From Chaenocephalus aceratus (Eukaryota; Chordata; Actinopteri; Perciformes; Channichthyidae): a stretch of DNA of 64,000 nt. The stretch covers positions 22,784,441 to 22,848,440 of the forward strand of contig CM043798.1 of the NCBI GenBank assembly GCA_023974075.1, given 5' to 3'. Position numbers and translations under genes: made by a program. Below are positions 37,912 through 49,316 of the stretch, piece after piece. Positions within the stretch are counted from its first letter, which is position 1, and each line of letters starts with the position of its first letter. The notes under the pieces are model-generated. The model saw nothing but the letters and a program-made list of their open reading frames with translations. It was not told the origin of the DNA and did not search any database.

Positions 37912-40900
37912 GAGACATCTCACTACATGTTACTCTGAGACTGGGTTACGTAAGTAACCTATAGTTTCTTTAATTTCCTAACTCTCATTCATTTGTATAA
38001 CAACTTCTTTCACACTTAGGTTATCCTAATTGTCTTATATTTGTCTAACTCATGACCTATGCTCTCTCTCATTTAGAGACCTCTTGTTGTCTTGTTTGCA
38101 AGCGGAATCCCCTAGCTATAGGTGTCAACAGGATAATGGGACATGTCCATGTGTTGTGTGGTCCCAAAGGGCGGGGGGGGGGGTCCCTTGCCAGCCAGTG
38201 AATGAATGAGTCCCCAGTGTGTGAGCATTGTTTGTGTGTAGCAAGGGTCACTGAGCAGTGAATGTGGGTGTTATCCATGCATGAAGGAAGGGCTAATGTA
38301 AATGTGTGTGTTACAGGGGCAAGACCTGTGTTATCCTGTATGTTGAATGTCAGTGGCTGTTACCACAATAAGGCCACCATATATGATTCATGTGCAAGGA
38401 AATGCAAATTCAGCATGATTATGAAGGCTAAGAAAAAAGTAGAATTAATGGAAGAACAGGTGCACTGACATCAGTTCCCAGTGTAATGACTCACTTGCTG
38501 TGGTGTATTGTAAGCATATTAAAAGTGTTGTTCTTTTTAAAGCTGGAAAAGGAAGGGAGCTGGAGAAGGAGGGGCTACTTTGAGTGCTTGAGAAAAATAA
38601 TGTATTTTTAGTAGATTCAATGAAAAGTGACAACGTTGCCAAACAATTAGTCAATACACTTAAAAGATTATTGACGGATAAGGCAGATTAAAAAAAATGT
38701 TTGTTGAAGCTCTACTGATCCCATTTCAATTTCCTTCCAACATAAAAAGCAAACGCAGCAACATTTTGAATTCACCAAGCAACTGCAGAAGTTTTTGTGA
38801 GCAGTTCATTCGGCACTTTTGTGAATCAATCCCGTATCCCATTTGTCCATGGATGTATCAAACAGCAAGTGCTACAGACAGAAGTATTAGTTATTTAAGT
38901 TTTATCAATCTGTAATAATATGAAAAACAAGACGTGTAAGCGTCAAACAAAGCAGTTGCTCAAACCATCCAGAAACAATCAGGAGAATAATTTAAAACAA
39001 GCAAATGGTAGTTCAGAGACAATGAGCTTTTAATCACTCTGCGGCTGAGTGAAAAAAGCACAGTTTAAACAATATTGAAGAAACACCACTTCCTGGCAAC
39101 AACTCATCCTCAATTTGGCATTTGGCCATGTTCCACTCCAATGTGATTGAAGAGCGCAGTGCACAGAAGGTCTAATGGAAAGGAAACCCAAGCAACAAAG
39201 AAAATCCCCAATAATGTAGACGAGCAACCATTTAATCACTGATAGAAAGATGCTTTATTCGTCTCTAAAACTGAGAGGTGAATAGATTAGATGAACTCTA
39301 ATAATTGAAGCTTTATCCATCTGATTATTCCATCTCCTTGTTCCCCTACTGTGTTCATAGGGTTATGTAATTACTCTGCAACAGCGTCTGCCCTTGCAAT
39401 TTGTACAGACACACATATTATTCAGGCTTTACAAGTGGTGCTAAAATGAGGATGTGAGAATGGCAGCAATTTCAGGGACGCACCTCTGAGAAATTTCCTT
39501 TAGCTGTATCGGAATAATCTCGTCAACAAACCGCAAAGTATGAACTTGTTACAGTTCCCTGATGAGTCAAATTAATTATATAATGTTTCGCTTATTACTG
39601 TGAAGGCTTCTCTGTCAGTCCAGTCTGTCTTTCTTTCTCTGTTCATCCCCATTGTGTGTCATCAGCCTCAAACAAAGCAACACTGCTAGAAAGAGTGACG
39701 TTGTGAAGCTAATTAGGGTTCCATTACTTATTTAACGGTAACTTGTTTATGTGAGAGCAGAGGTATAAATTATCCAATAGACGATGTCTTTGGGGTATTT
39801 TGTCGAACAGAGCTTTATTAACAGCAACTGGTGAGGGCAATTTAATGGCATCCCAATTATTTCGAGAGTCCCTGCTGTCACCAGAGCCAGCCAGAAGCAG
39901 CCAGCTAGCACCCATTTAGAGAAGCCAGGGAACTGCAGCACTTAATGACACTGTTTAAATAGATCCTCTGTGGACAGATGTGTCTTTTACTCGGACGAGG
40001 GGACAGTTTTGTAGTAAAAAGAAAGACACTGAGCCAATGGGAGAGAAAAAAAGAGAAACTATTTTTTTTAATCTGATGCATTAAAACTGCCAGATCTCAC
40101 AGTGCCCAGAAGAACACTTTATGGAAAAATTGAATATGTATTTGGTGCTCCAAGAAATGAGACAGTTTTTAGCTAAATAACAGGCTTATATTAGGTGGAA
40201 ACAAAAATGAATGTCCATGTTAGCTCAAGATACCACTGTGACTACTGTATATAAACTCACAGTGCTACAGAGTGTTCAATGTTTTTTTTATCAGCATTAC
40301 ATTTAAAAGCATTATGCAATCTTCTCTGAATTTGTTACATTTCACCAGTTGACCTTGTGGGGAATGTAGCCAATTGCTATTTTTCTGAACATTGCACTTA
40401 AAAGCAGAAACACTCCATGCCTGCTTTTGAAAAACCCTTCATATAGTTGAATATGAATAAGTGATACATTCTATGAGGTTAAGTCAAAAGGTATGCAGGT
40501 AAGACGGGTAATGTAAGACTTTGACATCAGTAAAGCTATAACCCTAATAACATATAATGTACTGCTGAAATTCCACAGCTATGTCTGCTTGTAGTTTGAT
40601 TAATTAACGATGACTCGCTACAAGCTATTTTGCATCTTCTCTTAGATCTGAAACGTTTCCGTGTTTGTAAGTTACTGAGGAAGTATCTCGCCTTTTCATC
40701 TTTCTCCACTCCCCCGGATTCACCTGGACTTTTTGTGGTCCCTCACCACCACCTGTTCTGTCAAAACTCCCTCCTTCTCTCCAATGTTTTCCATTTCATC
40801 TCAAGACTTCAGAGGTCCTCCAAACAGCTGCTACTGCATCTGCCTTCAAGCAGAATAAATTGCACACATGCACAATAATGTAAATGATTTTCTCTTCCTG

Positions 40901-42170
40901 TAATGTTACCCAATGCGGTGAATTAAGATCATAAAAAAATGCGTTTCTCTTTGAGGATGCCATGCTTGATAAATGCACTGTAACGTAGCCTTGTGTTTTT
41001 AATGAAAAGGCTCATTGGCATTCAGTAAGCCTCCAATCTTTATATCTCTTATTTCATCACAGTAAATCTGGTGGCTATCCCTAGAAACTCTGCAGACAAG
41101 TAGAAAGATCATCAAAGGTCCTTCATTTGTTTTTCAACTGATTGAGTTTGTGCGTTGCGCAATCTTCAGCAAAGAGAGGCTCACCGGTAAGGAAGAAAAA
41201 ACGGACAGAAAACGTCAATTAGCTCCAGAAGGGAAAAGTTATCCTCATTAAGAGTGCTAGCTCAACTTTTAATATATGTTTTAAGGTCTTTAAATGTTAT
41301 ACTTGCTTAACAGTGTTTAGATTGGATTGTTTTTGCAATGAGAAATTGGTGTTTATTTTTGACATAGCATCTCATAGAATGTATCTAAATGATGTGCATG
41401 GTGGCTCGGAGCAGTGAATAATGTGCACAGCCACACGTACTGTGCATCAGTTGAAAATGGCCCCGTCATATTTCTATATTTCATCAACACATAAAACCCA
41501 TAGTAACCCAAAGTAAAAATGATTATAAATACTTTGGCAGCAGGGCTCCTGTTTAATACTCTCAGACAGATTTTGGCTCCACGCATCCTTACGTTTGCTT
41601 TTTGAAAGTGCCAGTTTTATGTCATAAAAATATAAAGTTACAGAGGGCTTCCAATTATCTCGAATACTTTGGCAGAAATGGTTTCTCCTCCATTAGGCAT
41701 TTGCTGTATATATTTCCCACCCACCCACACACGTACACCTACGTGCACACACACATACTGTAGCATGTACTTCACAGGCGGCTCCATTGCATCCTCCCCT
41801 TAGAGAGGCTGATGAAGCTGAGTTAGCGATAGACATGTCTCTCATAGCTGAAAGATTAAACACAGCAATAAGTGTTGGCTGGAAGCGGTGTAAATTAAGT
41901 CAAGTCAACGTAAGGTTCGCTTGTGTGTTAGTGTCACTGCACCGTCAAATGGAAGCAGAGGGGAGGAAGTTACTCCTGGTTCCTGCTGTAACACCGTAAC
42001 TGTAAGACCTGCAAAACATCCCGTCCATTCCTCCACAAGTGTCTTATCATTGAGACATGAAATGCCCCCGGCAACAGGGGTCTTCATTGATTCTTTACAG
42101 GCAACAGAAACTGTGCCCGTTTGGAAACAGCTGCAATATCAGTCAGATGCTGGATACAACATGTAGTTTA

Positions 42171-42305
42171 AAGAGAAGAGAAGTGAACAAAAAGAAGATA
42201 AGAGAAGTGAAAGAAGAGGAGAGGAGATAAGAGAAGAGAAGAAAAGAGGAGAGGAAATAAGAGGAAAGAAGAGAAGAGATGAGAAGAGGAAAGAAGAGGA
42301 GAAGA
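42171..42305. repeat. Polypurine (GAAGA)-type tract
   Basis: About 135 bp almost wholly A and G, made of GAAGA, GAGGA and AAGAGA units with rare T or C. It is capable of forming triplex DNA. Confidence 0.85.
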
Positions 42306-42654
42306 CCCTGCTGCTTCCGTAGTTGTTACATCCATTGTAACCTTTTAATACCGATCTGTCAGCCTGAACATAATGGCTGTCATATTAAGGCCAGATCAAT
42401 CAATCACAGCCGACCGCCCTCTGTTGCATCCTGAACATAAGTATGGTTGATTTGTGCCACGCAGAACTGACGGATTACGTGGCGGTGAAAAACAGATGTG
42501 CAGACCGAGAGGAGAGGTGCACCCTCGCACAGTGACGTTCTCTTAACCACTAATATAATTTTCTCAACCCACATTGGGAGGGATGACAAGCAACTGACAC
42601 GGCTGTGAAGGATTTTGTCTGGGTGGAGGGGAGGAGGTACCGGGGGGGGCTTAT

Positions 42655-42684
42655 GTTCCTGTTCCTGTTCCTGTTCCTGTTCCT
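42655..42684. repeat. (GTTCCT)5 hexanucleotide repeat
   Basis: Five tandem GTTCCT units, the last one merging into CCTTG. Confidence 0.93.
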
Positions 42685-43599
42685 TGTCAGGCTGCAGGAG
42701 GAAGCAGAGGAAATAAGCTAAGACAGGGTGATTGAGCTGCTGTGACACCAGCAAGGTCAATTGTGACTCTTTCCTGCTGCAGCAGCATTCTCAGGGTGAT
42801 GGGAATTATGCACACATAAATTGATGTCTAACTATCTTGTGCATGCAGAAAGGGGCCGGCTATGTTCGCTGCATAGAGAAGCAGCCAGAGCGCACCAAGT
42901 CATCAGGGTCTGAATGGAAGGGAGTGTTAACTAGATGATAACATTTAGAGCAAGAAAAGTTGAGAAGTATGGTGGAGGTGAGAAGACAAACAAAAATAAA
43001 AGGCTATCAAGGCTGCATTTTTAAGATTCGACATGTTAAATTACACTGCCTGGCTAAACCCTTTAAGCAGTGTTTTTGTTAATATTATAGATTGAAAGTG
43101 TGTGTGTTTTTGTGCATTTTAAATGTGTAATTCAAAGTTCTGAAAAAAGCAAAGTACAGTGCGTTCCACTCTAAAGACAGATGCAAAAGTACACTGAATA
43201 CTAAAATATTTTTTAGAGAGCTCAGCTAAACCTCTAAGTGGTCTCTTTGAAAGCCCGTGCCCACCCCTGCCCCTTCTGCTGTCATCATAGAAGGCTATTA
43301 AAGAATTATAAGGGTTGCCTCGAGCCTTCAACCTATAGCTTTAATAGGGATAAGTCCAAATATGCTTTCGGTCCACTTTGATAGTCGACGCAGAACAACA
43401 AGATAAAAAATAACTTGTTTCACCAAAAAAAAGAGAGTAGTGTCAACAGTGCAACACTTAATACATCTCAATACTGCTGGGCTATTTCCAAACATGACAT
43501 TTATTTGTTTTAAACCAATCTTTTCCCAGTAGTCCTCATTAAAAGGGCAGTTAAAAATGCAATATAAGTATGAATGTAGAATTCAAAGTGCCTTGGTTC

Positions 43600-44710
43600 T
43601 GTCTTTGGTGGTCAAGCAACTAAGTATCCTTAAGACCACTTTTATTCTCCATATATATTAACAGTGTAGGTGCTAATGTGGATGAAGCTACTTTACATTT
43701 TTATGCGGATGATACTGTGATGTATTGTGCAGGTCCCTCCATTAAAGAGGCTGTTGTTAAATTACAAGCTGTTTTTAACATTATTCAGACTCAGCTCTCT
43801 GAATTAAAGCTTCTTTTAAATGTGGATAAAACCAAGGTAATGCTCTTTTCAAAAGCTAAAAAGACACCAGAGCCTGTTTTAGATATTGTAACTACGCAAG
43901 GAACAAAACTTGAAGTTGTTGCCTGTTACAAATACCTTGGTATCTGGCTGGATGATTGTCTCTCTTTTAAATTCCATGTCAATAACCTGCTTAAAAAACT
44001 GAGGGTTAGGCTAGGGTTCTTCTACAGAAACAAGTCCTGCTTCACGCTTGAGGCCAGGAAAAGGCTAGTCACTGTGACCTTTTTACCTGTGCTGGACTAT
44101 GGTGATTTGTTGTATATGAATGCACCTGCCAATTACCTGAGCAAATTGGATGCTGCGTATCACAGTGCTCTGAGATTTGTCACAAATTGTAAAGCGCTTA
44201 CACATCACTGTACACTGTATACCAAGGCAGGTTTACCATCACTCTCTGTACGGAGGCTCAGTCATTGGTACACGTTTATCTATAAAGCTTTGTTGGGTAA
44301 ACTCCCGTATTATATCTGCTCTCTGATAACACAGAGAGTTGCAAGCAGCTATTGTCTGAGGTCATATGATGTAGTCTTGTTAGATGTGCCAAGAGCAAGG
44401 ACTGTCTTAGGTAAGACAGCTTTTATGTGCGCAGCTCCACTTGCTTGGAACAATCTTCAGCAAGAATTGAAACTGAGCAATCTCATTCCTCTGCATGTTT
44501 TTAAAGCTAGGCTAAATGAAATGCTTGCTGATACTATGGGCACTTGTAAATGTCTATAACTATGTATCCTGTAAATATAATGTATAATGTCCTTTATTGT
44601 TTTATGTTTCATGTGGAACCTATATGCTGCAGGTCTCCCTTGAAAAAGAGATCTATGATCTCAATGGGACCAATCTGGTTAAATAAAGGTTTGAAATGAA
44701 ATGAAATGAA
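43600..44710 (+). mobile_element. LINE copy 1 (L2/CR1-like), 5'-truncated
   Basis: The copy begins within the RT domain and runs to the 3' end. The end has the motif CTGCAGGTCTCCCTTG, an AAATAAAGG and a (TGAAA)n-type tail. The left edge is approximate: RT-like codons can be followed back to about 43600, with a one-base shift near 43640. Its 3' end is closely similar to that of copy 2, which starts just downstream in the same orientation. Confidence 0.85.
43678..44559 (+). pseudogene. LINE reverse transcriptase, C-terminal part
   Basis: An open frame of 293 codons that is part of a larger RT. It begins near the catalytic Phe-Tyr-Ala-Asp-Asp motif and continues through the Leu-Asn-Val-Asp-Lys-Thr-Lys motif, the Tyr-Lys-Tyr-Leu-Gly-Ile-Trp-Leu-Asp motif and the C-terminal region typical of fish L2/CR1-type LINEs. 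It ends with TAA and is followed by the 3' untranslated region. The open frame also extends upstream to about 43644 (Pro-Leu-Leu-Phe motif). The endonuclease and the first RT motifs are missing because of 5' truncation, so it is not functional. Confidence 0.88.
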
Positions 44711-44782
44711 GACATTCAAGCTGGTAGTTTAAAATACAGTAAAGTGGACAAAGTCAGCCTCACAAACATACTAAAGTTGACT

Positions 44783-44819
44783 TGTTTATTTTGCTGCAGG
44801 ACCTGCAGCAAAATAAACA
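44783..44819. repeat. Perfect 18-bp palindrome with one-base spacer
   Basis: TGTTTATTTTGCTGCAGG (44783-44800) and its exact inverted copy (44802-44819) are separated by a single A. It lies between LINE copies 1 and 2. No known transposon end matches it. Confidence 0.95.
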
Positions 44820-45695
44820 TCTCATCTTCTCATCAGAGGTCATTGAAAGACAGAACAGCCGTCAGCCATCCAATAAGCAGCATAAGCCGAGGCCTACTCC
44901 CACCTGTCGAGTACGGCTGTACTGAGGTGTTTTTCCTCCGGAGACGTCGCAAAGAGACGGAGCGGCTCCACCTGTTGCTGCATGCGATCTGCGATTTACG
45001 GAGGCCTGCTCGTCGCGAAGAGATGCTTCCACGCTGCTGTTTTCGCCTGTCCTTTGCTGCCGTGCTGATTTTGCTCCAGGAACATCGCGGATACTGTGTG
45101 CTGGTCTGGGAAAATGGCCCATATCGGGATTCTGCTGTGCCTGTTAACTGTGTTGGACTATGAGAAGATCTTTAGTCATTCTGAGAAGTCTACTGGATTC
45201 AGGACTGTTCTGCCACCCGCAGTGGGCATCCCCTGCAAAGGTTCGGATGTGTTGCTCAAACAATTACCGGTTGCCTTGTCACAGACAATCTGCTCGACAA
45301 AATATGTTTGTCTTTTTTGTTTTCCTGCGATAATGGTTCTTCAGGACTGGTTCTTAAGCTCTAATCACACTCTCGCAGACTTTTCCGGTGTTTCTAAATT
45401 AGATGACAATGTATGTGTGTCGCTTAAGAGGAAAAGATTCCTGTTTTTTTTGTTGTTATTACTATCAGGAAATGTCCAACCTAACCCTGGTCCGCCCAGT
45501 AGTAGTAGTCAGATCGCTACTCCTGCTGATTTTAAAGCTAGGTCTGGGTTGGGTTTCATCCACTTGAATGTGCGCAGTCTGTTAGGTAAACTAGATTTTG
45601 TCCGTATCTGGGCGAGCTCAACTGACGCTGATGTCATTGTTTTATCAGAAACATGGCTAAATAAATCTATTTTGGCCTCTGACATCGCCTTAAAT

Positions 45696-47064
45696 CAGCG
45701 GTCCCCAACCTATTTTGCGCCACGGACCGTTTTAATATCAGACAATATTTTCACGGACCGGCCTTTAAGGTGTGGCGGATAAATACACAAAATAAAATGA
45801 TACAACCAGCATAAAAACTGTGGTATTTTCATAAATATAATATTAAACGTGAATCCACTGTGTACTCGTATGCAACTTTATTATCAGCGACCTCGGAACA
45901 TCGCACCAACAACATAACATGAGTAACATCCTCTCTGCCCCCTAACACTCTCTGGTCGCTATGGTAACGTTTAAACATGCCTTCAAAATAAGATACAACA
46001 CAAAAACAAATATAAAGTGCATGAAAAATACAGCTCACCATAACGCTAAATCAGTGGGAGCCCTGAGCTTGTTTCTCTGCAACGAGACGGTCCCATCTGG
46101 GGGTAATGGGAGACAATGACACCCGAATGTGTTGCTTATGTCCAGTCTACTCCGTAATTTTGTTTTGGTTGCTGTCACTGCAGAAAATCCCGCTTCACAC
46201 AAATAGGACGTCGGAAATGGCAACAGGGTTTTCAGTGCTGTTGTGGCGATCTCAGGGTATTCTGCCGTGACTTTAATCCAGAACACCGGCAGAGTTGTTG
46301 TCTCGAACATACTTTTAAGGCCGCCGTCATTTGCGATCTCCAGCAGTTGATCTTCTTCTTGCGTAGACATGCTTGATTCACCTGGTTTGTTGACAAAGGG
46401 GTCGCGGATCCATTCCTTGGCAGTTCGTGGGTTTTGTGGTTGGGAAGTAGCGCTCGAACTCTTTTAAAAGCAAACACAGGTGATCATGCACCATCTGGGA
46501 GAATGAATTGCCCTCAGGAATTGCTTCTGTCCTTCTTGTTCATGCTTTTTTCTTTCAAAATACTCTGAAGGCTTGTATTTTAATGCAGGGTGCTTGGTCT
46601 CCAAGTGGCGAAGCAGTTTTGAAGGCTTAATTGCCTCATTAGAGAGCCGGTTGCCGCATATTATGCAGAGTGGGCTTGGTGCGCGGGCATCACCTGTCGC
46701 GATAAATCCATATTTTAAGTAGGACTCCTGGTATTGTCTGTTAAAAGCTCTTTTTTTCTTGGAAGTCGTAGGCTCTTCTTCTGTCTCTTCACTGGGCCTT
46801 TTTCCCTTCGCAAAGAAACTTTCCAAAGATGTTTGTTTTTTACTCATTTTGCTAGCTTGTGGGTTTCATTTTAGCAGCAACGGATTAGCGGCATAGACGG
46901 ATGTAACAGAGGGAATCCGGTCAGTTTTCAAAATAAAATATTGTTCAAACTCAGATAATAAATAAAACGGAAATAATGTAAGTTATTTATTTTTTCTCTG
47001 CGGCCCGGTACCAAATGACCCACGGACCAGTACCGGTCCGCGGCCCGGGGTTTGGGGACCCCTG
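45696..47064 (-). mobile_element. Internally deleted hAT element, 1369 bp
   Basis: The left end is CAGCGGTCCCCAACC. The right end, read inverted, is CAGGGGTCCCCAAACC. The perfect 8-bp target duplication CCTTAAAT is at 45688-45695 and 47065-47072. Its removal restores the LINE endonuclease frame. CACGGACCG and CGCGGCCCGG repeats lie near the termini. The coding remnants read on the minus strand. Confidence 0.95.
46035..46847 (-). pseudogene. hAT transposase remnant with BED zinc finger
   Basis: From an ATG at 46847 the minus strand encodes about 115 residues of a hAT N-terminus: a Lys/Ser-rich start and a BED-type zinc finger (Cys-x2-Cys, then His-x4-His in a Arg-His-Leu-Glu-Thr-Lys-His motif). 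A frameshift near 46495 leads to a segment with Trp-Ile-Arg-Asp-Pro-Phe. From about 46370 a frame shows the C-terminal hAT dimerisation region, with Trp, a Leu-Pro-Phe-Pro-Thr-Ser-Tyr-Leu-Cys-Glu motif and a Phe-Ser-Ala motif. The catalytic core between them is missing. hAT transposases of this ZBED-like type cut and paste their own DNA. This copy cannot. Confidence 0.85.
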
Positions 47065-48900
47065 CCTTAAATGGTTTTAATGTGTATCGTACCGACCGGC
47101 CTAATAAAGGTGGTGGCGTTGCCATTTATGTTAAGAATAAGTTCAGTGTAACCACATTAGTTTCCAAATCTATCAGTAAGCAATTCGAATTTTTAGCCTT
47201 AAATATAGAAGTGGCAAAGGGTCAACAGGTATGGTGGTGGGCTGTTACAGACCCCCCTCAGCTGGCAAGGACTCCTTGTCTTCGCTAGCAAATCTTTTAT
47301 CGCAGCTAGACTACAAGGAAATAGTGCTACTTGGAGATTTTAACTGGGACTGGTTAACTGCAGTGTCAGAGGATTTTAAAAACCTTTGTATCTCTTTAAA
47401 TGTTACTCAGATTGTGGACAGTCCTACTCGCCCTAACATTAAGTCCCCTAATAAATCCTCCCTAATTGATCTCATTTTAACTAATGTTCCCCATAAATAC
47501 TTATCTGTGGGAGTATTTGCGAATGATCTGAGTGACCACTGTGTTGTAGCCACAATTGGGGACACTAGGTCCAAAAGGTTAAACCTCGCATTATCATTAA
47601 GAGAGACAAAAAACATTTTGTGGAGCAGGGTTTTGTTCATGATCTGTTTGATTTTGATTGGGGTAAAATCGATCTGTGTGCTGATGTAGAAACCGCATGG
47701 TCTTATTTTTATCTTGGTTTTATGGAGATCATTGATAGACATGCACCCCTGCGGAAATTTAGAGTAAAGGGACGAGACAATCCTTGGTTTTCTGCTGAGC
47801 TGTCCAGTCTCCTTCATGAGAGAAACAAGGCCTGGGCAAAGGCTAGGAAATCAGGCTCAGAGGTAGAATGGCTGCGTTTTAGGCAGCTAAGGAATAGCTT
47901 CACATTGCAAATCAAAAGTGCTAAATCAAAGTACTATCTGTCAGTAACCACAAAGAATCTGAATAATCCTGGAACATTTTGGAAAGCCATTAAATCGTTA
48001 TCCACCGGCGATATCCGTAATGAGCTACCTCCGTGCCTTACTACAGCATCTGGCACTATATCGGACAGGGCTACTATGCTCAATTGCTTTAATGAGCATT
48101 TTGTGTCCTGTGGTTCTTTATTTCATTCTGTCACTAACTCTGCTTCTGTGAACACTACAGTCTGTGACTCTGAAAAACGTGTGTTGGAAAACCCTTTTAG
48201 TTTTACCCCTTTTACTGTTGATGTTGTTCGTGAAGCTTTAACCAAGTTAGATCCTAAGAAACCGGCTGGTCCGGACAACATAGAACCTTTCTTTTTAAAG
48301 ATAGCTGCAGATTTTATTGCTCCACCTCTCACTACTCTTTTTAACCTCTCCCTCAGCACTAACACAATTCCAAAATTGTGGAAGTCAGCATATGTCCTGC
48401 CTTTGCTAAAAGGAGGGGAGGCCACCTTATTAAATAACTATAGGCCCATCTCTAAGTTGTCAGTTCTGGCTAAGGTTCTTGAACGCTTAGTGAGTGAACA
48501 GGTAAAGGTGTTTTTATGTACAAATGACATCCAGTCTAAACATCAGTCAGGCTTCAGAAAGCAACACAGCACCATCACTGCCACAATGAAAGTGGTGAAT
48601 GATGTGGCGAGATAATGATAATTATGTAAATGAAGCTGTATGATGTCCTTTTGTTGTTCTATTTATTTTTTATGTTTCATGTGGAACTTCTTGAGCAGGT
48701 CTCCCTTGAAAAAGAGATCAATGATCTCAATGGGATTTATCTGTATAAATAATAAATAAAGGTTTGAAATGAAATGAAATGAATAACCCTGTTTTCTGAT
48801 TCGAGATGAAAACTCATCAGAACAAAGAAAGCCCACTTGGTCCTCTGACGTCCTTGGCTATTTCCAGACCTTCATGGAACTGTATTTCAAATATCAACCG

Positions 48901-49316
48901 TGTCACGATCACAGGTACAGATCAGAACCCAATAGCACGACTCAGATACAACCAGTATATAGTAATGTTCAGTTTATTTCAGGTCAAGGACAGGCAGGGT
49001 CAAAAGCAGTAAATCCGTCAAGCAGGCAGGAATCCAAAACTGGGCAGGACAAAACTCGGGACTAGAGCACAACACTCACTTGAGAGCTTGGCGGAAACGA
49101 CAAGACAATCTGGCAAAGGACAACTGATAATGAGGTGGTATAAATACTGTGGAGTGATGATGAGGGAATGAGTAACAGGTGAGGGGAAGGGCTGAGGAGA
49201 CCAGGTGAGGGAAATGAGCTGATTACAAGGGCCTGGAGGAAAGCGGGATCTGAAATGACAGGAGAGTTTAGATGAGGCATCAAACAAACAATAATAAAAG
49301 TGTCTAACTTGTGACA
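48901..49316 (-). repeat. Gypsy 3' LTR
   Basis: TG...CA ends on the minus strand. It contains ATAAATAC/TATAAATA motifs and an AATAAAC-like signal. The pol frame ends inside it, at 49304. Confidence 0.94.

Larger units (their letters stand above)
32620..37966 (+). mobile_element. DIRS-type tyrosine-recombinase retrotransposon
   Basis: The element is bounded by GTT at 32620-32622 and GTT at 37964-37966. It has inverted terminal repeats of about 165 bp and encodes, in order, gag-like, RT-RNase H and tyrosine recombinase regions. An internal region at 37630-37724 is complementary to both outer ends, joined at a single AAC (inverse of GTT). That arrangement is diagnostic of DIRS elements, which replicate through a circle and integrate by recombination at a trinucleotide, without a target duplication. 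Gag and RT-RNase H carry frameshifts and stops. The recombinase is open. The copy is structurally complete but probably not autonomous. Confidence 0.93.
37967..43599. other. Spacer, no gene recognised
   Basis: A long AT-rich interval with no domain-bearing frame. A G run lies near 38168-38185. A polypurine tract at 42171-42305 and a hexanucleotide repeat at 42655-42684 are listed separately. Around 39340-39740 several ATTA-type motifs cluster. I saw no transposon ends. Confidence 0.55.
45096..48615 (+). pseudogene. LINE ORF2: endonuclease and partial RT, interrupted
   Basis: The first part (45096-45695) carries a Leu-rich hydrophobic run with a 2A-like Asn-Pro-Gly-Pro motif at 45482-45493, then the endonuclease start (His-Leu-Asn-Val-Arg) and the Ser-Glu-Thr-Trp-Leu motif. 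The reading resumes after the hAT insertion (47065 on) with a Gly-Gly-Gly-Val-Ala motif and Cys-Tyr-Arg-Pro-Pro. It continues with Leu-Leu-Gly-Asp-Phe-Asn-Trp, Leu-Ile-Asp-Leu and Ser-Asp-His. All usual AP-endonuclease catalytic positions are present. Frameshifts occur near 47235 and 47600. The RT begins with Lys-Pro-Ala-Gly-Pro-Asp and Asn-Tyr-Arg-Pro-Ile-Ser motifs and stops after the Gly-Phe-Arg motif at 48615. The catalytic Asp-Asp part is deleted. Confidence 0.88.
44840..48784 (+). mobile_element. LINE copy 2, split by a hAT element
   Basis: Near-full-length at its 5' side. A GC-richer leader (about 44840-45095) is followed by an N-terminal segment with a hydrophobic stretch, a complete endonuclease domain split by the hAT element at 45696-47064, and the start of the RT. 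The RT ends abruptly at 48615, and the sequence passes straight into the family's 3' untranslated region and (TGAAA)n tail. The rest of the RT was therefore lost by an internal deletion. The 5' boundary is uncertain. Confidence 0.85.

Noticed and set aside
44820..48840. CTCATCAGA near 44828 and again near 48812 as a target duplication of LINE copy 2
   Set aside because: The second copy lies about 30 bases beyond the tail rather than directly next to it, and the 5' end of the LINE is not fixed. Nine bases may match by chance.
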